Below are positions 18,201-26,288 of a DNA stretch of 64,000 nt, piece after piece. Origin of the DNA: Lentzea albidocapillata (GTDB taxonomy: Bacteria > Actinomycetota > Actinomycetes > Mycobacteriales > Pseudonocardiaceae); contig NZ_JOEA01000014.1 in assembly GCF_000719115.1 (NCBI RefSeq), positions 620,001 to 684,000 on the forward strand, given 5' to 3'. The notes beneath the pieces are model-generated. The model had not been told where the DNA came from. It was given only the letters and a program-made list of their open reading frames with translations, and ran no database searches. Position 1 is the first letter of the stretch. Every line of letters starts with the position of its first letter. Both the position numbers and the translations under genes were made by a program.

Positions 18201-19041
18201 GACCATGTTCCAGGAGAACGTGTTCCGCGAGGGTGCCGCTCCCGCGCCGGAACGGTGGTTCGCGGGACCGATGCACAGCACCGCGGTAGCACTGCAGTCC
18301 GACCACCCCGCCCGCTACCCCGCCGCGAACGGCGCGTGGCGGCAACTCTGCTCGAACTGCCGGACGGGCGACACGTTCGTCCCCGCCCTGCAGTGGACCG
18401 ACGGCAACCCCGGTCACTACACGAACCCTTATCAGAACAGCAAGTTCTTCACGACCACCAAGGTCCGCCTGTTCCGGGGCGACGCGGAGATCCCGGCCAC
18501 CCAGCAGCCACTGGCCTTCTACCCCACCTTCACGATGGCGCCGGAGAAGGCGGCCTACCGCCTCGAAACGGTCGAGACGCACGCTCCGGGAGCCGTGGCG
18601 GGCGCGGTCAACCCGGTGCTGTTCACCCTCGCCCCGCGCACCGAGACCACGTGGACCTTCCAGTCCTACCGCTCACAGAACCCTCCTCCTACCGGATACG
18701 CGTGCCACGCGGGCCAGCCGGCCTGCCAGTTCCAGCCGCTCATCCGGCTCCGCCACGACCTGCCGCTCGACCTCACGAACTCCGCACCGGCGGGGACACC
18801 GTTCACCTACCACGTGCACGCGTCCAACAGCGCGCCCATCACCCTCGTGAAGGTGCGGTGGTCGGCGGACGAGGGCAGGACGTGGAGCCAGGCGGCGATC
18901 CAGCCGAGCGGAGATCGTTGGCAGGTCACGATCGACAATCCCGGCGGCGACGTGTGGCTGCGTACCGAGGCCAGGGACGGGGCGGGGAACACGGTCGTGC
19001 AGACCATGCAGAAGGCGTTCCGCACTCACTCCGGTAGCTGA
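15298..19041 (+). CDS. Large secreted subtilisin-like serine protease (S8)
   Basis: A 1247-aa exported S8 protease. A signal peptide (about 1-23) and an I9-like propeptide come first; the catalytic domain holds Asp206 (VVDTGIDANHPD), His238 (HGHGTHVAS) and Ser414 (SGTSMATPH), with the oxyanion Asn in AAGNNGPAG. About 770 residues follow the catalytic domain, including beta-rich modules and an end with Ser-Asp-type sheet wording (VKVRWSADEGRTW) close to a repeat-type bacterial Ig fold. GTG 15298 has GAGGGAG upstream. It overlaps the convergent regulator gene by 16 bp. It should digest external protein; the length matches the large actinomycete S8 class. Confidence 0.93.
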   Translation: MIRQVLALAAAAATLVAPAASAASPPTQAQTSEASHRITLITGDVVDYTERPDGRKFAQIHAAPRDGEQPIFHTMTTAKGLHVYPSDAMSAVTSGTVERTLFNVTDLVRTGQSDDRTPTVPVLMTGGFSASAHTRISSLDASGIRVEKSKAQEFWRSLDMSAKSGVRLKYDRPVRVALDQTTRQIGAPEAWKAGLDGTGVTVAVVDTGIDANHPDIAGKITATENFSDEPDVVDRHGHGTHVASTIAGTGQVSAGRYKGVAPGATLVIAKVFNGAGEADTSQVLAGIEWAARSGARIVNLSLGGAVTDGSDEMSALVDRLSAETGALFVVAAGNNGPAGRSVTSPGAAASALTVGAVDRQNRLAPFSSTGPRVGDAHVKPEINAPGAGVVAARAANTSMGAPVDGRYTAASGTSMATPHVAGAAALLTQQHPGWDAQTVKDALVTSAADVGMPWYEQGAGRLDVARAITQKATATASASYGRHERGAGGVLTRELQYVNTSGTALTLDLTATIKGWDGKSTTGFALSASRVTVPARGKASATLTLDPEVGPAGVYGGVVTATGTGTTLRTPVSVYEAPQTFPVSVRVRDAVGKPPAPAMGQLIDDTNGGDDVNDPFDETLSYYFDVVNGEGIANVPTGRYSAVTWATENTAGVRRWSALAAPELTVTGAAAISLDAQKTVPIEIVPPGPAEQRDRTVTMRRVLPAEGEKSQLITEMAAALGSAPWEIRATPSAAAKKGAISLQDNVTLQTATVTASSGGRTITTDGDVAVLSAKWSGERDLTLGGDTALVKIKPDTPANMVKAANIAATAAAQAGQKAILSYVDAPGALALTGLSSAALPALGVGNADGEFLANQKSLRLTVKPGPESVFNLSFLDANGIPADHRRVVDPAKLVKRPTAYHADKPGLTVQKTWYPFPTGLWQTQILRGTTFTPPAAWTEYIGPGDDRIVWKRHVTLSGTDSRGQRAAMTMFQENVFREGAAPAPERWFAGPMHSTAVALQSDHPARYPAANGAWRQLCSNCRTGDTFVPALQWTDGNPGHYTNPYQNSKFFTTTKVRLFRGDAEIPATQQPLAFYPTFTMAPEKAAYRLETVETHAPGAVAGAVNPVLFTLAPRTETTWTFQSYRSQNPPPTGYACHAGQPACQFQPLIRLRHDLPLDLTNSAPAGTPFTYHVHASNSAPITLVKVRWSADEGRTWSQAAIQPSGDRWQVTIDNPGGDVWLRTEARDGAGNTVVQTMQKAFRTHSGS

Positions 19042-19997
19042 GGTGGCAGCAGAGAGGTAGCACCCCGTGCTGCGGCGCGCAGACCCGCCTGGAACCGGGT
19101 CTGCGCGCCCAGTTCGTCCATCAGCCGGTGCAGCCGCCGCTGGAAGGTCCGATAGCTCAGCCCGAGCTGCTTCGCGATGCTGCGATCCGGCAACCCGGTG
19201 GCCAGCAACGCGAGCAGTCGCGCGTCCTCGATCGAGATCTCGGTGCTCGCGGGCTGCCCCGGCAACGACAACGGCACCGCGTCCTCCCACAACCTCGCGA
19301 ACAGCGCGCCGAGCGAGTCGAGCAACGCCGACCGGTGCACGATCACCGCGCTCTCCAGCGCCGTCTCGGTGCTGTGCAGCGGGATGAGCCCCAGCTGGGC
19401 GTCCGCGAGGATCATCTTCGTCGGCGCGGCGGCGACCACCCGCGCCTCCTCCCCCAGCGACAGCCCCATCTCCAGGTCGGCGCGCAGGTCGTGCAGCTCC
19501 AACGCCTGGCGCTCGTAGATCCCGCGGAACCGGACGCCGCGGCTCAGCAGCTCCTCCTCCACCGGGTGCAGGGACGTGGGCGCCTTGGCATACGGCGGCT
19601 TGTCCACGAAGCAGACCTCCCGCCGCGCGGTGCGCATGACCAGGTCGACGCGCCGCGAGATCGCCTCGGCTCCGTGCACGACCTCGACGAGATCGGCGGG
19701 CGCGCGCACGCCGGCCGCGCGTTCGTACCGGACCTGCAGCTCACCGGCCAGCAGCCGGTCACGCCGCAGGTCGTCCTCCCGGCGCAGGAAGTGCATGGCC
19801 AGCGCGACGTCCGGGGCCACGGCCGTGTGCAGCCCGTTGACCTGGTGGACGAACCCCAGCTCCGTCAACGACCTCAGCACGGGGCCGACGGCCGGCTCGG
19901 CCAGGTCCGTGGCGAGGCAGAGTTCGGCCACACCGAGCTGGTAGGAGTCCACGAGCGCCTCGTACACCGCGAACTCCGCCGGACGCAATCCGAGCAC
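19026..19997 (-). CDS. HTH transcriptional regulator (TrmB-like N-terminus, LuxR-type C-terminus)
   Basis: A 323-aa regulator. The N-terminus (LGLRPAEFAVYEALVDS..) is a winged-helix of TrmB type; the middle (about 95-240) resembles a phospholipase-D-like sensor module; the C-terminus (about 255-320) is a LuxR-like HTH (ARLLALLATGLPDRSIAKQL, then SYRTFQRRLHRLM). This architecture is frequent in actinomycetes beside secreted hydrolases. GTG 19997 fits the family start; the frame stays open to 20054 with a TTG. It ends inside the protease gene's 3' end and diverges from the dioxygenase gene, which it may control. Confidence 0.82.
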   Translation of the reverse strand: MLGLRPAEFAVYEALVDSYQLGVAELCLATDLAEPAVGPVLRSLTELGFVHQVNGLHTAVAPDVALAMHFLRREDDLRRDRLLAGELQVRYERAAGVRAPADLVEVVHGAEAISRRVDLVMRTARREVCFVDKPPYAKAPTSLHPVEEELLSRGVRFRGIYERQALELHDLRADLEMGLSLGEEARVVAAAPTKMILADAQLGLIPLHSTETALESAVIVHRSALLDSLGALFARLWEDAVPLSLPGQPASTEISIEDARLLALLATGLPDRSIAKQLGLSYRTFQRRLHRLMDELGAQTRFQAGLRAAARGATSLLPPQLPE

Positions 19998-20113
19998 GCA
20001 AGCAGTATGCCGACTCCCGGGCACTCGCCGGCGTCGACTGCGGAGCAGCGGCAATAAAACACAGACAGGTTCTCCACAGGCGGCTCACAGGATTCGGCCG
20101 CAATCTGGGTCGC

Positions 20114-20920
20114 ATGACGGACAACCACGACCGCGGCCTCCAGTTCGACCTCGCCACGCTCTTCGGGCGCAGGCGGGCGTTGTCGCTGCTCGGCGGCGCA
20201 GGCCTCACGCTCGTGGCCTGCGCCCCGTCGACCACCACCACCGCCGGCTCGACCACCACCACCGCCGGCTCGTCCACCACGGCCGACGGCTCGCCGTTGG
20301 AGACCATCCCAGAAGAGACCGCCGGCCCCTACCCCGGTGACGGTTCCAACGGCCCGAACGCGCTGACGCAGAGCGGAATCGTGCGTTCGGACATCCGGTC
20401 CAGCTTCGGTTCCTCCAGCCGCACGGCCGAGGGTGTGCGGCTGACCATCGACCTGACCGTCCAGAACGACGACGGCAAGCCGTTCGCGGGAGCCGCGGTC
20501 TATTTGTGGCACTGCGACATCAACGGTGACTACTCGATGTACTCGGACCGCGTGAAGAACGAGAACTTCCTGCGCGGGGTCCAGGAGGCCGACGCGTCCG
20601 GCAAGCTGACGTTCGTCAGCGTCTTCCCCGGCGCGTATGCCGGGCGCTGGCCGCACATCCACTTCGAGGTCTACCCGAGCCTCGCCGAGGCGACCAAGGC
20701 CGGCAACAAGATCACGACCTCGCAGCTCGCGTTGCCCGAGACGACGTGCAAGGAGGTCTATGGCACGGCCGGGTACACGCAGAGCGTGCAGAACATGTCG
20801 CGGACCTCGTTGAAGCAGGACATGGTGTTCCGCGACGGCGTCGACCACCAGATGGCGACGATGTCGGGCGACGTCCGGTCCGGCTACACCGCCTCACTGA
20901 CCTTCTCGGTGGAGGGCTAG
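20114..20920 (+). CDS. Exported intradiol ring-cleavage dioxygenase-like lipoprotein
   Basis: A 268-aa protein with an N-terminal twin-Arg-like lipoprotein signal (FGRRRALSLLGGAGLTLVAC, lipobox Cys near 36) and a Thr/Ser linker with a repeated TTTTAGS. The catalytic domain (about 65-265) is of the protocatechuate 3,4-dioxygenase/intradiol fold: GPYPGDGS start, YLWHCDINGDYSMYS and the WPHIHFEVY ligand segment, giving the Tyr and His iron ligands. Intracellular relatives cleave catechols; secreted ones are found in actinomycetes growing on aromatic plant matter. It diverges from the upstream regulator and overlaps the convergent PucR gene by 27 bp. Confidence 0.86.
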   Translation: MTDNHDRGLQFDLATLFGRRRALSLLGGAGLTLVACAPSTTTTAGSTTTTAGSSTTADGSPLETIPEETAGPYPGDGSNGPNALTQSGIVRSDIRSSFGSSSRTAEGVRLTIDLTVQNDDGKPFAGAAVYLWHCDINGDYSMYSDRVKNENFLRGVQEADASGKLTFVSVFPGAYAGRWPHIHFEVYPSLAEATKAGNKITTSQLALPETTCKEVYGTAGYTQSVQNMSRTSLKQDMVFRDGVDHQMATMSGDVRSGYTASLTFSVEG

Positions 20921-22156
20921 CCACAGTTCCGCGCGCAGGCCGGGCGAGTCGAGCGAGCGGTTCAGCGCCTGCTCGGCCCTGCGCACCCGGTTGCGCAACG
21001 TGTGCCGGTGCACGCCCAGTTCCGTCGCCGACGGGTCCCACGCGCCGTGGTGTCCAAGCCACACTCGAAGCGTGGCACGGGTTTCCGCGTCGAGCGGCTT
21101 CAGCAACGCGTCGGCGAACCCGTCCGGCAGCGGCAGGTTCCCGGCGAGCTCCTCGAACGTGCGGACGCCGGCCTGACGGGCCTGACGGGCCTCGCGGTAC
21201 CCCCGCGCGACGCCGGTCTGGTCCACTTCGGACGAAGCGACGCCGTCGAACTCGTCGGTGAGCACGACGATGTCGCCGTCGTGCTCGGCCCAGAACACGT
21301 CGTCGTCCGGTGGCTCGGCGGCGAGGAAGACCCGGAACCGGCGGGGCAGTCCGTCAACCGCGAGCCCGGCCAGCAGCATCCGGAACTGGCCTGCGCGGAG
21401 TTCTCTCCTGGCCGCGTCGACGGAGTCGTGCTGGACGAGCGCGAGGACGAGCAGCGACGCGGCCGTGTTGACGATCCCCGGATCCGGCCTGGCGGTGCCG
21501 ACCGCCAGAACGCCTCGGGCGCGGCTGCCGAGGACCTGCAGGAACACGTGCACGCCGGCGAGCTCGAACGCGACGCTGGCCAGGCCGCCCGCGGTCTTCA
21601 GCCGGGCGAGCTCGGCGGTCAGGTCCGGGACGAGGCGGGGGTTGTGGGCGTGCACGGGCTCACCGGCCGCGTCGAGGAGCACGACCCAGCCGTCGATCCA
21701 CTGGCCGAGCCTGCGCACCACTCCCCCGACGCCGGTCCGGACCGCGGCTCTGGTGAGTGCGCGCTGGGCTTCGCTGGTCCTGGCCAGCGCCGCGTACTCG
21801 TCGGCGGCCAGCGCCTTCGACACGGCCTTGCTGATCGCGATGAACGGCACCTCGCGCGGCACCTCGACCAGCCCCAGTCCCGCCTCTGCCGCCGCTGCCA
21901 CCAGCGCGGGCGGCACGACGTCGTGCCCCAGGCCGGTGCCGAAGCCGAGCCCGACGACCCCAGCGCGCACGAGCCGTTCGACATAGCCGTCCCGCAGGGC
22001 GTTGAGGCCCGTCGTGAGCAGCAGTTCGCCGCCCTCCAGGAACGGGGTGGGGTCCGCGAGCTCCGTGCCGTGCACCCACCCGACCGGCTTCGACACGTCC
22101 CCCGCCAGCACCGGGAGGCCCAGCGATCGAGCGAGGTCGTCCAGCGTGATGGGCAT
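20894..22156 (-). CDS. PucR-family transcriptional regulator
   Basis: A 420-aa regulator. The N-terminal PucR purine-catabolism-type domain (about 8-120, LARSLGLPVLAGD opening) is followed by a GGDEF-like middle part and a C-terminal HTH_30 domain (ATLRVWLGHHGAWDPSATELGVHRHTLRNRVRRAE). It diverges from gabT with an 81-bp gap, the standard arrangement for a PucR protein that senses GABA or related amines and activates gabTD. The 3' end overlaps the dioxygenase gene by 27 bp. Confidence 0.9.
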   Translation of the reverse strand: MPITLDDLARSLGLPVLAGDVSKPVGWVHGTELADPTPFLEGGELLLTTGLNALRDGYVERLVRAGVVGLGFGTGLGHDVVPPALVAAAAEAGLGLVEVPREVPFIAISKAVSKALAADEYAALARTSEAQRALTRAAVRTGVGGVVRRLGQWIDGWVVLLDAAGEPVHAHNPRLVPDLTAELARLKTAGGLASVAFELAGVHVFLQVLGSRARGVLAVGTARPDPGIVNTAASLLVLALVQHDSVDAARRELRAGQFRMLLAGLAVDGLPRRFRVFLAAEPPDDDVFWAEHDGDIVVLTDEFDGVASSEVDQTGVARGYREARQARQAGVRTFEELAGNLPLPDGFADALLKPLDAETRATLRVWLGHHGAWDPSATELGVHRHTLRNRVRRAEQALNRSLDSPGLRAELWLALHREGQ

Positions 22157-22172
22157 GTGCCAATTTGTACAA

Positions 22173-22186
22173 CTTCAGTCCTGAAG
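22173..22186. promoter_or_regulatory. Inverted repeat in the pucR-gabT gap
   Basis: CTTCAG-TC-CTGAAG, two 6-bp arms separated by 2 bp, lies in the 81-bp divergent promoter region. It is the only clear dyad there and so a candidate binding site for the PucR regulator. Confidence 0.45.
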
Positions 22187-22237
22187 ATCGCCATTTCGGA
22201 CACTGCGCACGCCGCTGACCAGGGCCATGCTGGGCAC

Positions 22238-23521
22238 ATGACCCGACTGCGTACCGCGATCCCCGGTCCCAAGTCCCTGGAGCTCCAGGCTCGGCGCAAG
22301 GGCGCCGTCGCCGCCGGAGTCGGTTCGACGCTGCCCGCCTACATCGACTCCGCCGACGACGGCCTGCTGATCGACGTCGACGGCAACCAGCTCATCGACC
22401 TCGGTTCCGGCATCGCCGTGACGAACGCCGGCAATCCCGCGCCCGCCGTCGCCGAGGCCGTGCACGCGCAGATCGACAGGTTCAGCCACACCTGTTTCAT
22501 GATCACGCCGTACGAGAGCTACCTCGAGGTCTGCGAGCAGCTGAACGACCTCACCCCCGGCGACCACGAGAAGCGGTCGGTGCTGTTCAACTCCGGCGCC
22601 GAGGCCGTCGAGAACGCGGTCAAGATCGCCCGGCACGTCACCGGCAGGCAGGCCGTCGTGGTGTTCGACCACGGCTACCACGGCCGCACGAACCTCACGA
22701 TGGCGTTGACCGCCAAGAACATGCCGTACAAGCACAGGTTCGGCCCGTTCGCGCCCGAGGTCTACCGCGTGCCGGCGTCCTATCCGCTGCACGACGGCCT
22801 GACCGGTCCCGAGGCGGCGTCCAGCGCGATCGCCGCCATCGAGAAGCAGGTCGGCGCAGACAACACCGCCGCCGTCGTGATCGAGCCGATCCAGGGTGAG
22901 GGCGGGTTCATCGAACCCGCCGAGGGCTTCCTGCCGGCGATCGCGCGGTGGTGCCGGGACCGCGGCGTGCTGTTCGTCGCCGACGAGATCCAGACCGGCT
23001 TCTGCCGCACCGGTTCGTGGTTCGCGCTCGACCACGAGGGCGTGGTGCCGGACCTGATCACCACGGCCAAGGGCATCGCGGGCGGGCTGCCGCTCGCGGC
23101 CGTCACCGGTCGCGCCGAGATCATGGACGCCGTGCACGTCGGTGGTCTCGGTGGCACGTACGGCGGCAACCCGGTGGCGTGCGCGGCGGCGCTGGGCGCC
23201 ATCCGCACGATGCGCGAGCGGGACCTCAACGCCGCTGCCCGCCGCATCGAGGAGACGGTGCTGGGCCGGCTCAGGGCGATCGCGGAGAAGACCGACATCA
23301 TCGCGGACATCCGCGGCCGTGGTGCGATGCTCGCCATCGAGTTCACCGAACGCACGCCCGACGTCGCCGCGCGCGTCGCGAAGGCGTGCCACGAACAGGG
23401 TGTCGTCGTGCTGACGTGCGGCACCTACGGCAACGTGATCCGCCTGCTGCCCCCGCTGGTCATCCCGGACGACCTGCTCGCCGAAGGACTCGACGTGCTC
23501 GAAGGAGCCCTGCTCGCATGA
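22238..23521 (+). CDS. gabT: 4-aminobutyrate aminotransferase
   Basis: A 427-aa class III PLP aminotransferase. Key points are the GGxGAEAVENAVKIAR region (here FNSGAEAVENAVKIAR), the Asp of DEIQTGFCRTG and the PLP Lys in TTAKGIAGGLPLAAV. Length and motifs fit GabT, which converts GABA and 2-oxoglutarate to succinate semialdehyde and glutamate. The ATG at 22238 gives the canonical start; the frame runs open far upstream across the pucR gene but that stretch is not coding. It overlaps the dehydrogenase gene by 4 bp (ATGA). Confidence 0.92.
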   Translation: MTRLRTAIPGPKSLELQARRKGAVAAGVGSTLPAYIDSADDGLLIDVDGNQLIDLGSGIAVTNAGNPAPAVAEAVHAQIDRFSHTCFMITPYESYLEVCEQLNDLTPGDHEKRSVLFNSGAEAVENAVKIARHVTGRQAVVVFDHGYHGRTNLTMALTAKNMPYKHRFGPFAPEVYRVPASYPLHDGLTGPEAASSAIAAIEKQVGADNTAAVVIEPIQGEGGFIEPAEGFLPAIARWCRDRGVLFVADEIQTGFCRTGSWFALDHEGVVPDLITTAKGIAGGLPLAAVTGRAEIMDAVHVGGLGGTYGGNPVACAAALGAIRTMRERDLNAAARRIEETVLGRLRAIAEKTDIIADIRGRGAMLAIEFTERTPDVAARVAKACHEQGVVVLTCGTYGNVIRLLPPLVIPDDLLAEGLDVLEGALLA

Positions 23522-24828
23522 TTGACTTCCACACCCCCGAAGACGTCGAGAACGCCGTCGCGAAGGCGCACGCCGTCGCTCCCGAACTGGCCGCGCTGCC
23601 CGCACACCGCCGCGCGTCCGCCCTGGACCACGTGTCGCGGCGCCTGGCCGAGCGGGCCGAGGAGTTCGCGCAGGCCATCAACGACGACTCGGGCAAGCCG
23701 CTGAAGTGGGCGCGGGTCGAGGTGACCCGCGCGATCTCCACGTTCCGCTGGGCCGCGGAGGAGGCCCGCCGGTTCTCCGGTGAGCTGCAGCGCCTCGACA
23801 CCGACCCGTCCGCCGAGGGCCGTCTCGCGCTGGTGCGCCGGGTGCCGCGCGGTTCGGTGCTGGGCATCGCGCCGTTCAACTTCCCGCTGAACCTGGTGGC
23901 GCACAAGGTGGCGCCCGCGCTGGCCGTCGGCGCGCCGATCGTGCTGAAGCCCGCGCCCGCCACGCCGAAGGTCGCGTTCCTGCTCGGCGAACTGCTGGCC
24001 GAGACCGACCTGCCGGGCGGCGCCTTCGCGATCCTGCACCTGTCCAATGAGGACACTGCCGCGCTGGTCGGGGACCCGCGCCTGCCGGTGGTCTCGTTCA
24101 CCGGTTCCGGTCCGGTCGGCTGGGGCATCAAGGAACGCGTGCCGCGCAAGCACGTCACCCTCGAACTGGGCGGCAACGCGGCCGCCATCGTCGCCCCCGA
24201 CTGGCAGGACGTCGAGTTCGCGGCGCAGCGCATCGCCACGTTCGCGATGTACCAGGCCGGTCAGTCGTGCATCTCGGTGCAGCGCGTCTACGTGCACACC
24301 GACGTGTACGACGCGGTCTCGGAAGCCGTTGTGCAGCACGTGAACAAGCTCGACGTGGCCGGAGACGTCGGCCCGTTGATCAACGACGCCGCGGCCGACC
24401 GCGTCGAGTCGTGGGTGCGGGAAGCCGGTGCCACGGTCCTGACGGGCGGAACCCGTGACGGTCGCACGTACGCGCCCACCGTGCTGACCGACGTGCCGGA
24501 GGACTCGAAGGTCAACGCCGAGGAGGTGTTCGGCCCGGTCGTGACCCTCACGCGGGTGGACAGCGTCGAGGAGGCGTTCGACCGCGTCAACGCGTCCCGG
24601 TACGGCCTGCAGGCGGGCCTGTTCACCACGGACGTGCGGCTGGCTTTCCGTGCCGCGCAACGGCTCCAGGTCGGCGGCGTGATCGTCGGCGACGTGCCGA
24701 GCTACCGCGCGGACCAGATGCCGTACGGCGGCGTGAAGGAGTCCGGCATCGGCCGGGAGGGCCTGCGCGCGGCCATGGACGACCTCACCGAACAGCGCGT
24801 CCTGGTGCTGACCGGCCTGGAGCTGTGA
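23518..24828 (+). CDS. Succinate-semialdehyde/other aldehyde dehydrogenase
   Basis: A 436-aa NAD(P)-dependent aldehyde dehydrogenase. The substrate Cys is in AGQSCISVQR, the general-base Glu in VTLELGGNAA, and the cofactor loop FTGSGPVGW is present. It is somewhat shorter than classical GabD (about 480) at the N-terminus. Translational coupling to gabT makes oxidation of succinate semialdehyde to succinate the likely role; it could also take other semialdehydes. A 16-bp palindrome starts directly after its stop. Confidence 0.88.
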   Translation: MIDFHTPEDVENAVAKAHAVAPELAALPAHRRASALDHVSRRLAERAEEFAQAINDDSGKPLKWARVEVTRAISTFRWAAEEARRFSGELQRLDTDPSAEGRLALVRRVPRGSVLGIAPFNFPLNLVAHKVAPALAVGAPIVLKPAPATPKVAFLLGELLAETDLPGGAFAILHLSNEDTAALVGDPRLPVVSFTGSGPVGWGIKERVPRKHVTLELGGNAAAIVAPDWQDVEFAAQRIATFAMYQAGQSCISVQRVYVHTDVYDAVSEAVVQHVNKLDVAGDVGPLINDAAADRVESWVREAGATVLTGGTRDGRTYAPTVLTDVPEDSKVNAEEVFGPVVTLTRVDSVEEAFDRVNASRYGLQAGLFTTDVRLAFRAAQRLQVGGVIVGDVPSYRADQMPYGGVKESGIGREGLRAAMDDLTEQRVLVLTGLEL

Positions 24829-24829
24829 C

Positions 24830-24845
24830 CACCGGACGTCCGGTG
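24830..24845. promoter_or_regulatory. LacI-type operator upstream of the second LacI gene
   Basis: CACCGGACGTCCGGTG is a perfect 16-bp palindrome with the LacI-family central CG, 39 bp upstream of the LacI GTG. A partial copy (CGGACGTCCG, 25825-25834) sits at the 3' end of that same gene. Confidence 0.7.
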
Positions 24846-24883
24846 AATGGGCCGTTCTTGACCTTGACTGCGATGATTTGCCC

Positions 24884-25846
24884 GTGGCCGTCACGATCAG
24901 GGATGTCGCACTCCAGGCGCAGGTCTCCGTTTCGACCGTCTCGCGCGCGCTGAGCGCGCCGGGACTCGTCAAGGAAGCCACCCGGCAACGGGTCCTGGAC
25001 GTCGTCGCCGGGCTCGGCTACCAGCCGAACCGGGCGGCGCGCAGCCTGATCACCGGCCGCACCGGGAACCTCGGCATCGTGGTGCCCGACCTCCTCAACC
25101 CGTTCTTCCCCTCGATCCTGCGCGGCGTGCAGACGAAGGCGGGCGAGGCGGGCACCTCGGTCTTCTTCTGCGACAGCAGGGAGGACCCGGACACCGAGGC
25201 CGAGCTCGTGCGGACGATGGCGGCGCAGGTCGACGGCGTGGTGCTGTGCGCGTCGCTGCTGTCCGACGACACGATCGCCGAACTGGCGGCGGTGACCCCG
25301 CTGGTGCTGATCAACCGCATCGTGCCGGGCGTCTCGTCGGTCCTGATGGACAGCGCGTCCGGCATGGACCAGGTGGTCGCGCACCTGGAGTCGCTGGGCC
25401 ACGAGGACTACGTCTACCTGGGCGGCCCTGCCGCGGCGTGGTCGAACAACCGCAGGATGCAGGGCCTCGCCGGCCGCGCCCGGCTGCTCGGCTCGTTCGA
25501 ACCGAACTTCAACGGCGGCTACGCGGCGGCCGAGCAGGCGCTCGGCACCGGCGCGACGGCGTTCATCTGCTACAACGACCTGATCGCACTGGGTGCGCTC
25601 GCCTGCCTCGCCGCGCACGACGTGAAGGTGCCGGAGCAGATCAGCGTGACGGGGTTCGACGACATCCTCTACGCGACGATGTGCTCCCCCGCGCTGACGA
25701 CGGTCCATATGCCGACCGAGGCCGCCGGCGAGGTCGCGGTCGACCTTCTCGCCTCACTGCTCGACGGCGGACCGGCCGAGCACCGGGAACTCCCGACGAC
25801 ACTCGTGGTCCGCGCGAGCACGACCGGACGTCCGATGTCGGCCTGA
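24884..25846 (+). CDS. LacI-family transcriptional regulator
   Basis: A 320-aa LacI repressor: HTH VTIRDVALQAQVSVSTVSRAL at the N-terminus, hinge, and a sensor domain ending with the VTGFDDILYA and TTVHMPT motifs. GTG 24884 gives the classical start; a TTG 6 bp upstream is in frame. The 16-bp palindrome at 24830 is probably its own operator. No sugar genes adjoin it, so its regulon must include sites elsewhere, or it controls the gab genes just upstream. Confidence 0.9.
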   Translation: MAVTIRDVALQAQVSVSTVSRALSAPGLVKEATRQRVLDVVAGLGYQPNRAARSLITGRTGNLGIVVPDLLNPFFPSILRGVQTKAGEAGTSVFFCDSREDPDTEAELVRTMAAQVDGVVLCASLLSDDTIAELAAVTPLVLINRIVPGVSSVLMDSASGMDQVVAHLESLGHEDYVYLGGPAAAWSNNRRMQGLAGRARLLGSFEPNFNGGYAAAEQALGTGATAFICYNDLIALGALACLAAHDVKVPEQISVTGFDDILYATMCSPALTTVHMPTEAAGEVAVDLLASLLDGGPAEHRELPTTLVVRASTTGRPMSA

Positions 25847-25905
25847 TACCCGGGAAGGCTTGAACGCATTCCTGGCGACGAACGGACAACTGGCTCACTC
25901 GGGCC

Positions 25906-25933
25906 GAGGGAGTCGCTTCGGGGTGACTCCCTC
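25906..25933. terminator. Hairpin terminator between LacI gene and mini-gene
   Basis: GAGGGAGTC pairs with GACTCCCTC across a 10-base loop; the stem can extend by further wobble pairs. It lies between two convergent genes and can serve both. Confidence 0.7.
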
Positions 25934-25953
25934 ACGCAGCCGATGAGTGATGT

Positions 25954-26010
25954 CTAGTCGTAACCGCGAACGTGCCCGTCCTCGTCGGCGAGAATTTCGT
26001 AGCCGTCCAT
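25954..26010 (-). CDS. 18-residue peptide gene with a strong ribosome site
   Basis: ATG to TAG encodes MDGYEILADEDGHVRGYD. AGGAG lies exactly 6 bp before the ATG (26017-26021), one of the best ribosome sites in the window, and a hairpin terminator follows the stop. The peptide is acidic (six Asp/Glu), without Cys, Ser or Thr, and not membrane-like. It could be a precursor for modification, a leader peptide or a tiny regulatory protein; I recognise no family. No modification enzyme adjoins it. The upstream DNA back to 26198 is rather AT-rich for this genome, with a TTGACA at 26150-26155 on this strand. Confidence 0.5.
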   Translation of the reverse strand: MDGYEILADEDGHVRGYD

Positions 26011-26198
26011 GCCCAGCTCCTTCCGTTGGTGTGTGACTCATAAACCGTAGAGCCTCAGACGCGTCCTGTGGAGTGAATTTACATCGCAACCGGGGTAGCC
26101 GCCGATAACCCAGAGGAGTCGTGGTGACGGCTCTATCTCGATTCCGAAGTGTCAAGAACGGCGCAAGAATGGGCTGATCACCTACGCGTAACAAAGCG

Positions 26199-26217
26199 TT
26201 CCCGGACGTAACGGGAA
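26199..26217 (-). terminator. Hairpin after the 26289-26783 gene
   Basis: TTCCCG and CGGGAA pair across a 7-base loop and are followed on the minus strand by CGCTTTGTT. It lies 71 bp past the stop of the gene that starts at 26783. I see nothing else in 26218-26288. Confidence 0.5.
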
Positions 26218-26288
26218 ATCGATCCAGTGATCGTGAAAGCCCTGGAAGACCGGTATGGCGAATCGCGCCGTTACGACTGCGCGAAGAG

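Noticed and set aside
21002..22237. Upstream extension of the gabT frame by 412 codons
   Set aside because: It runs antisense through the pucR gene, and the ATG at 22238 gives the canonical GabT start.
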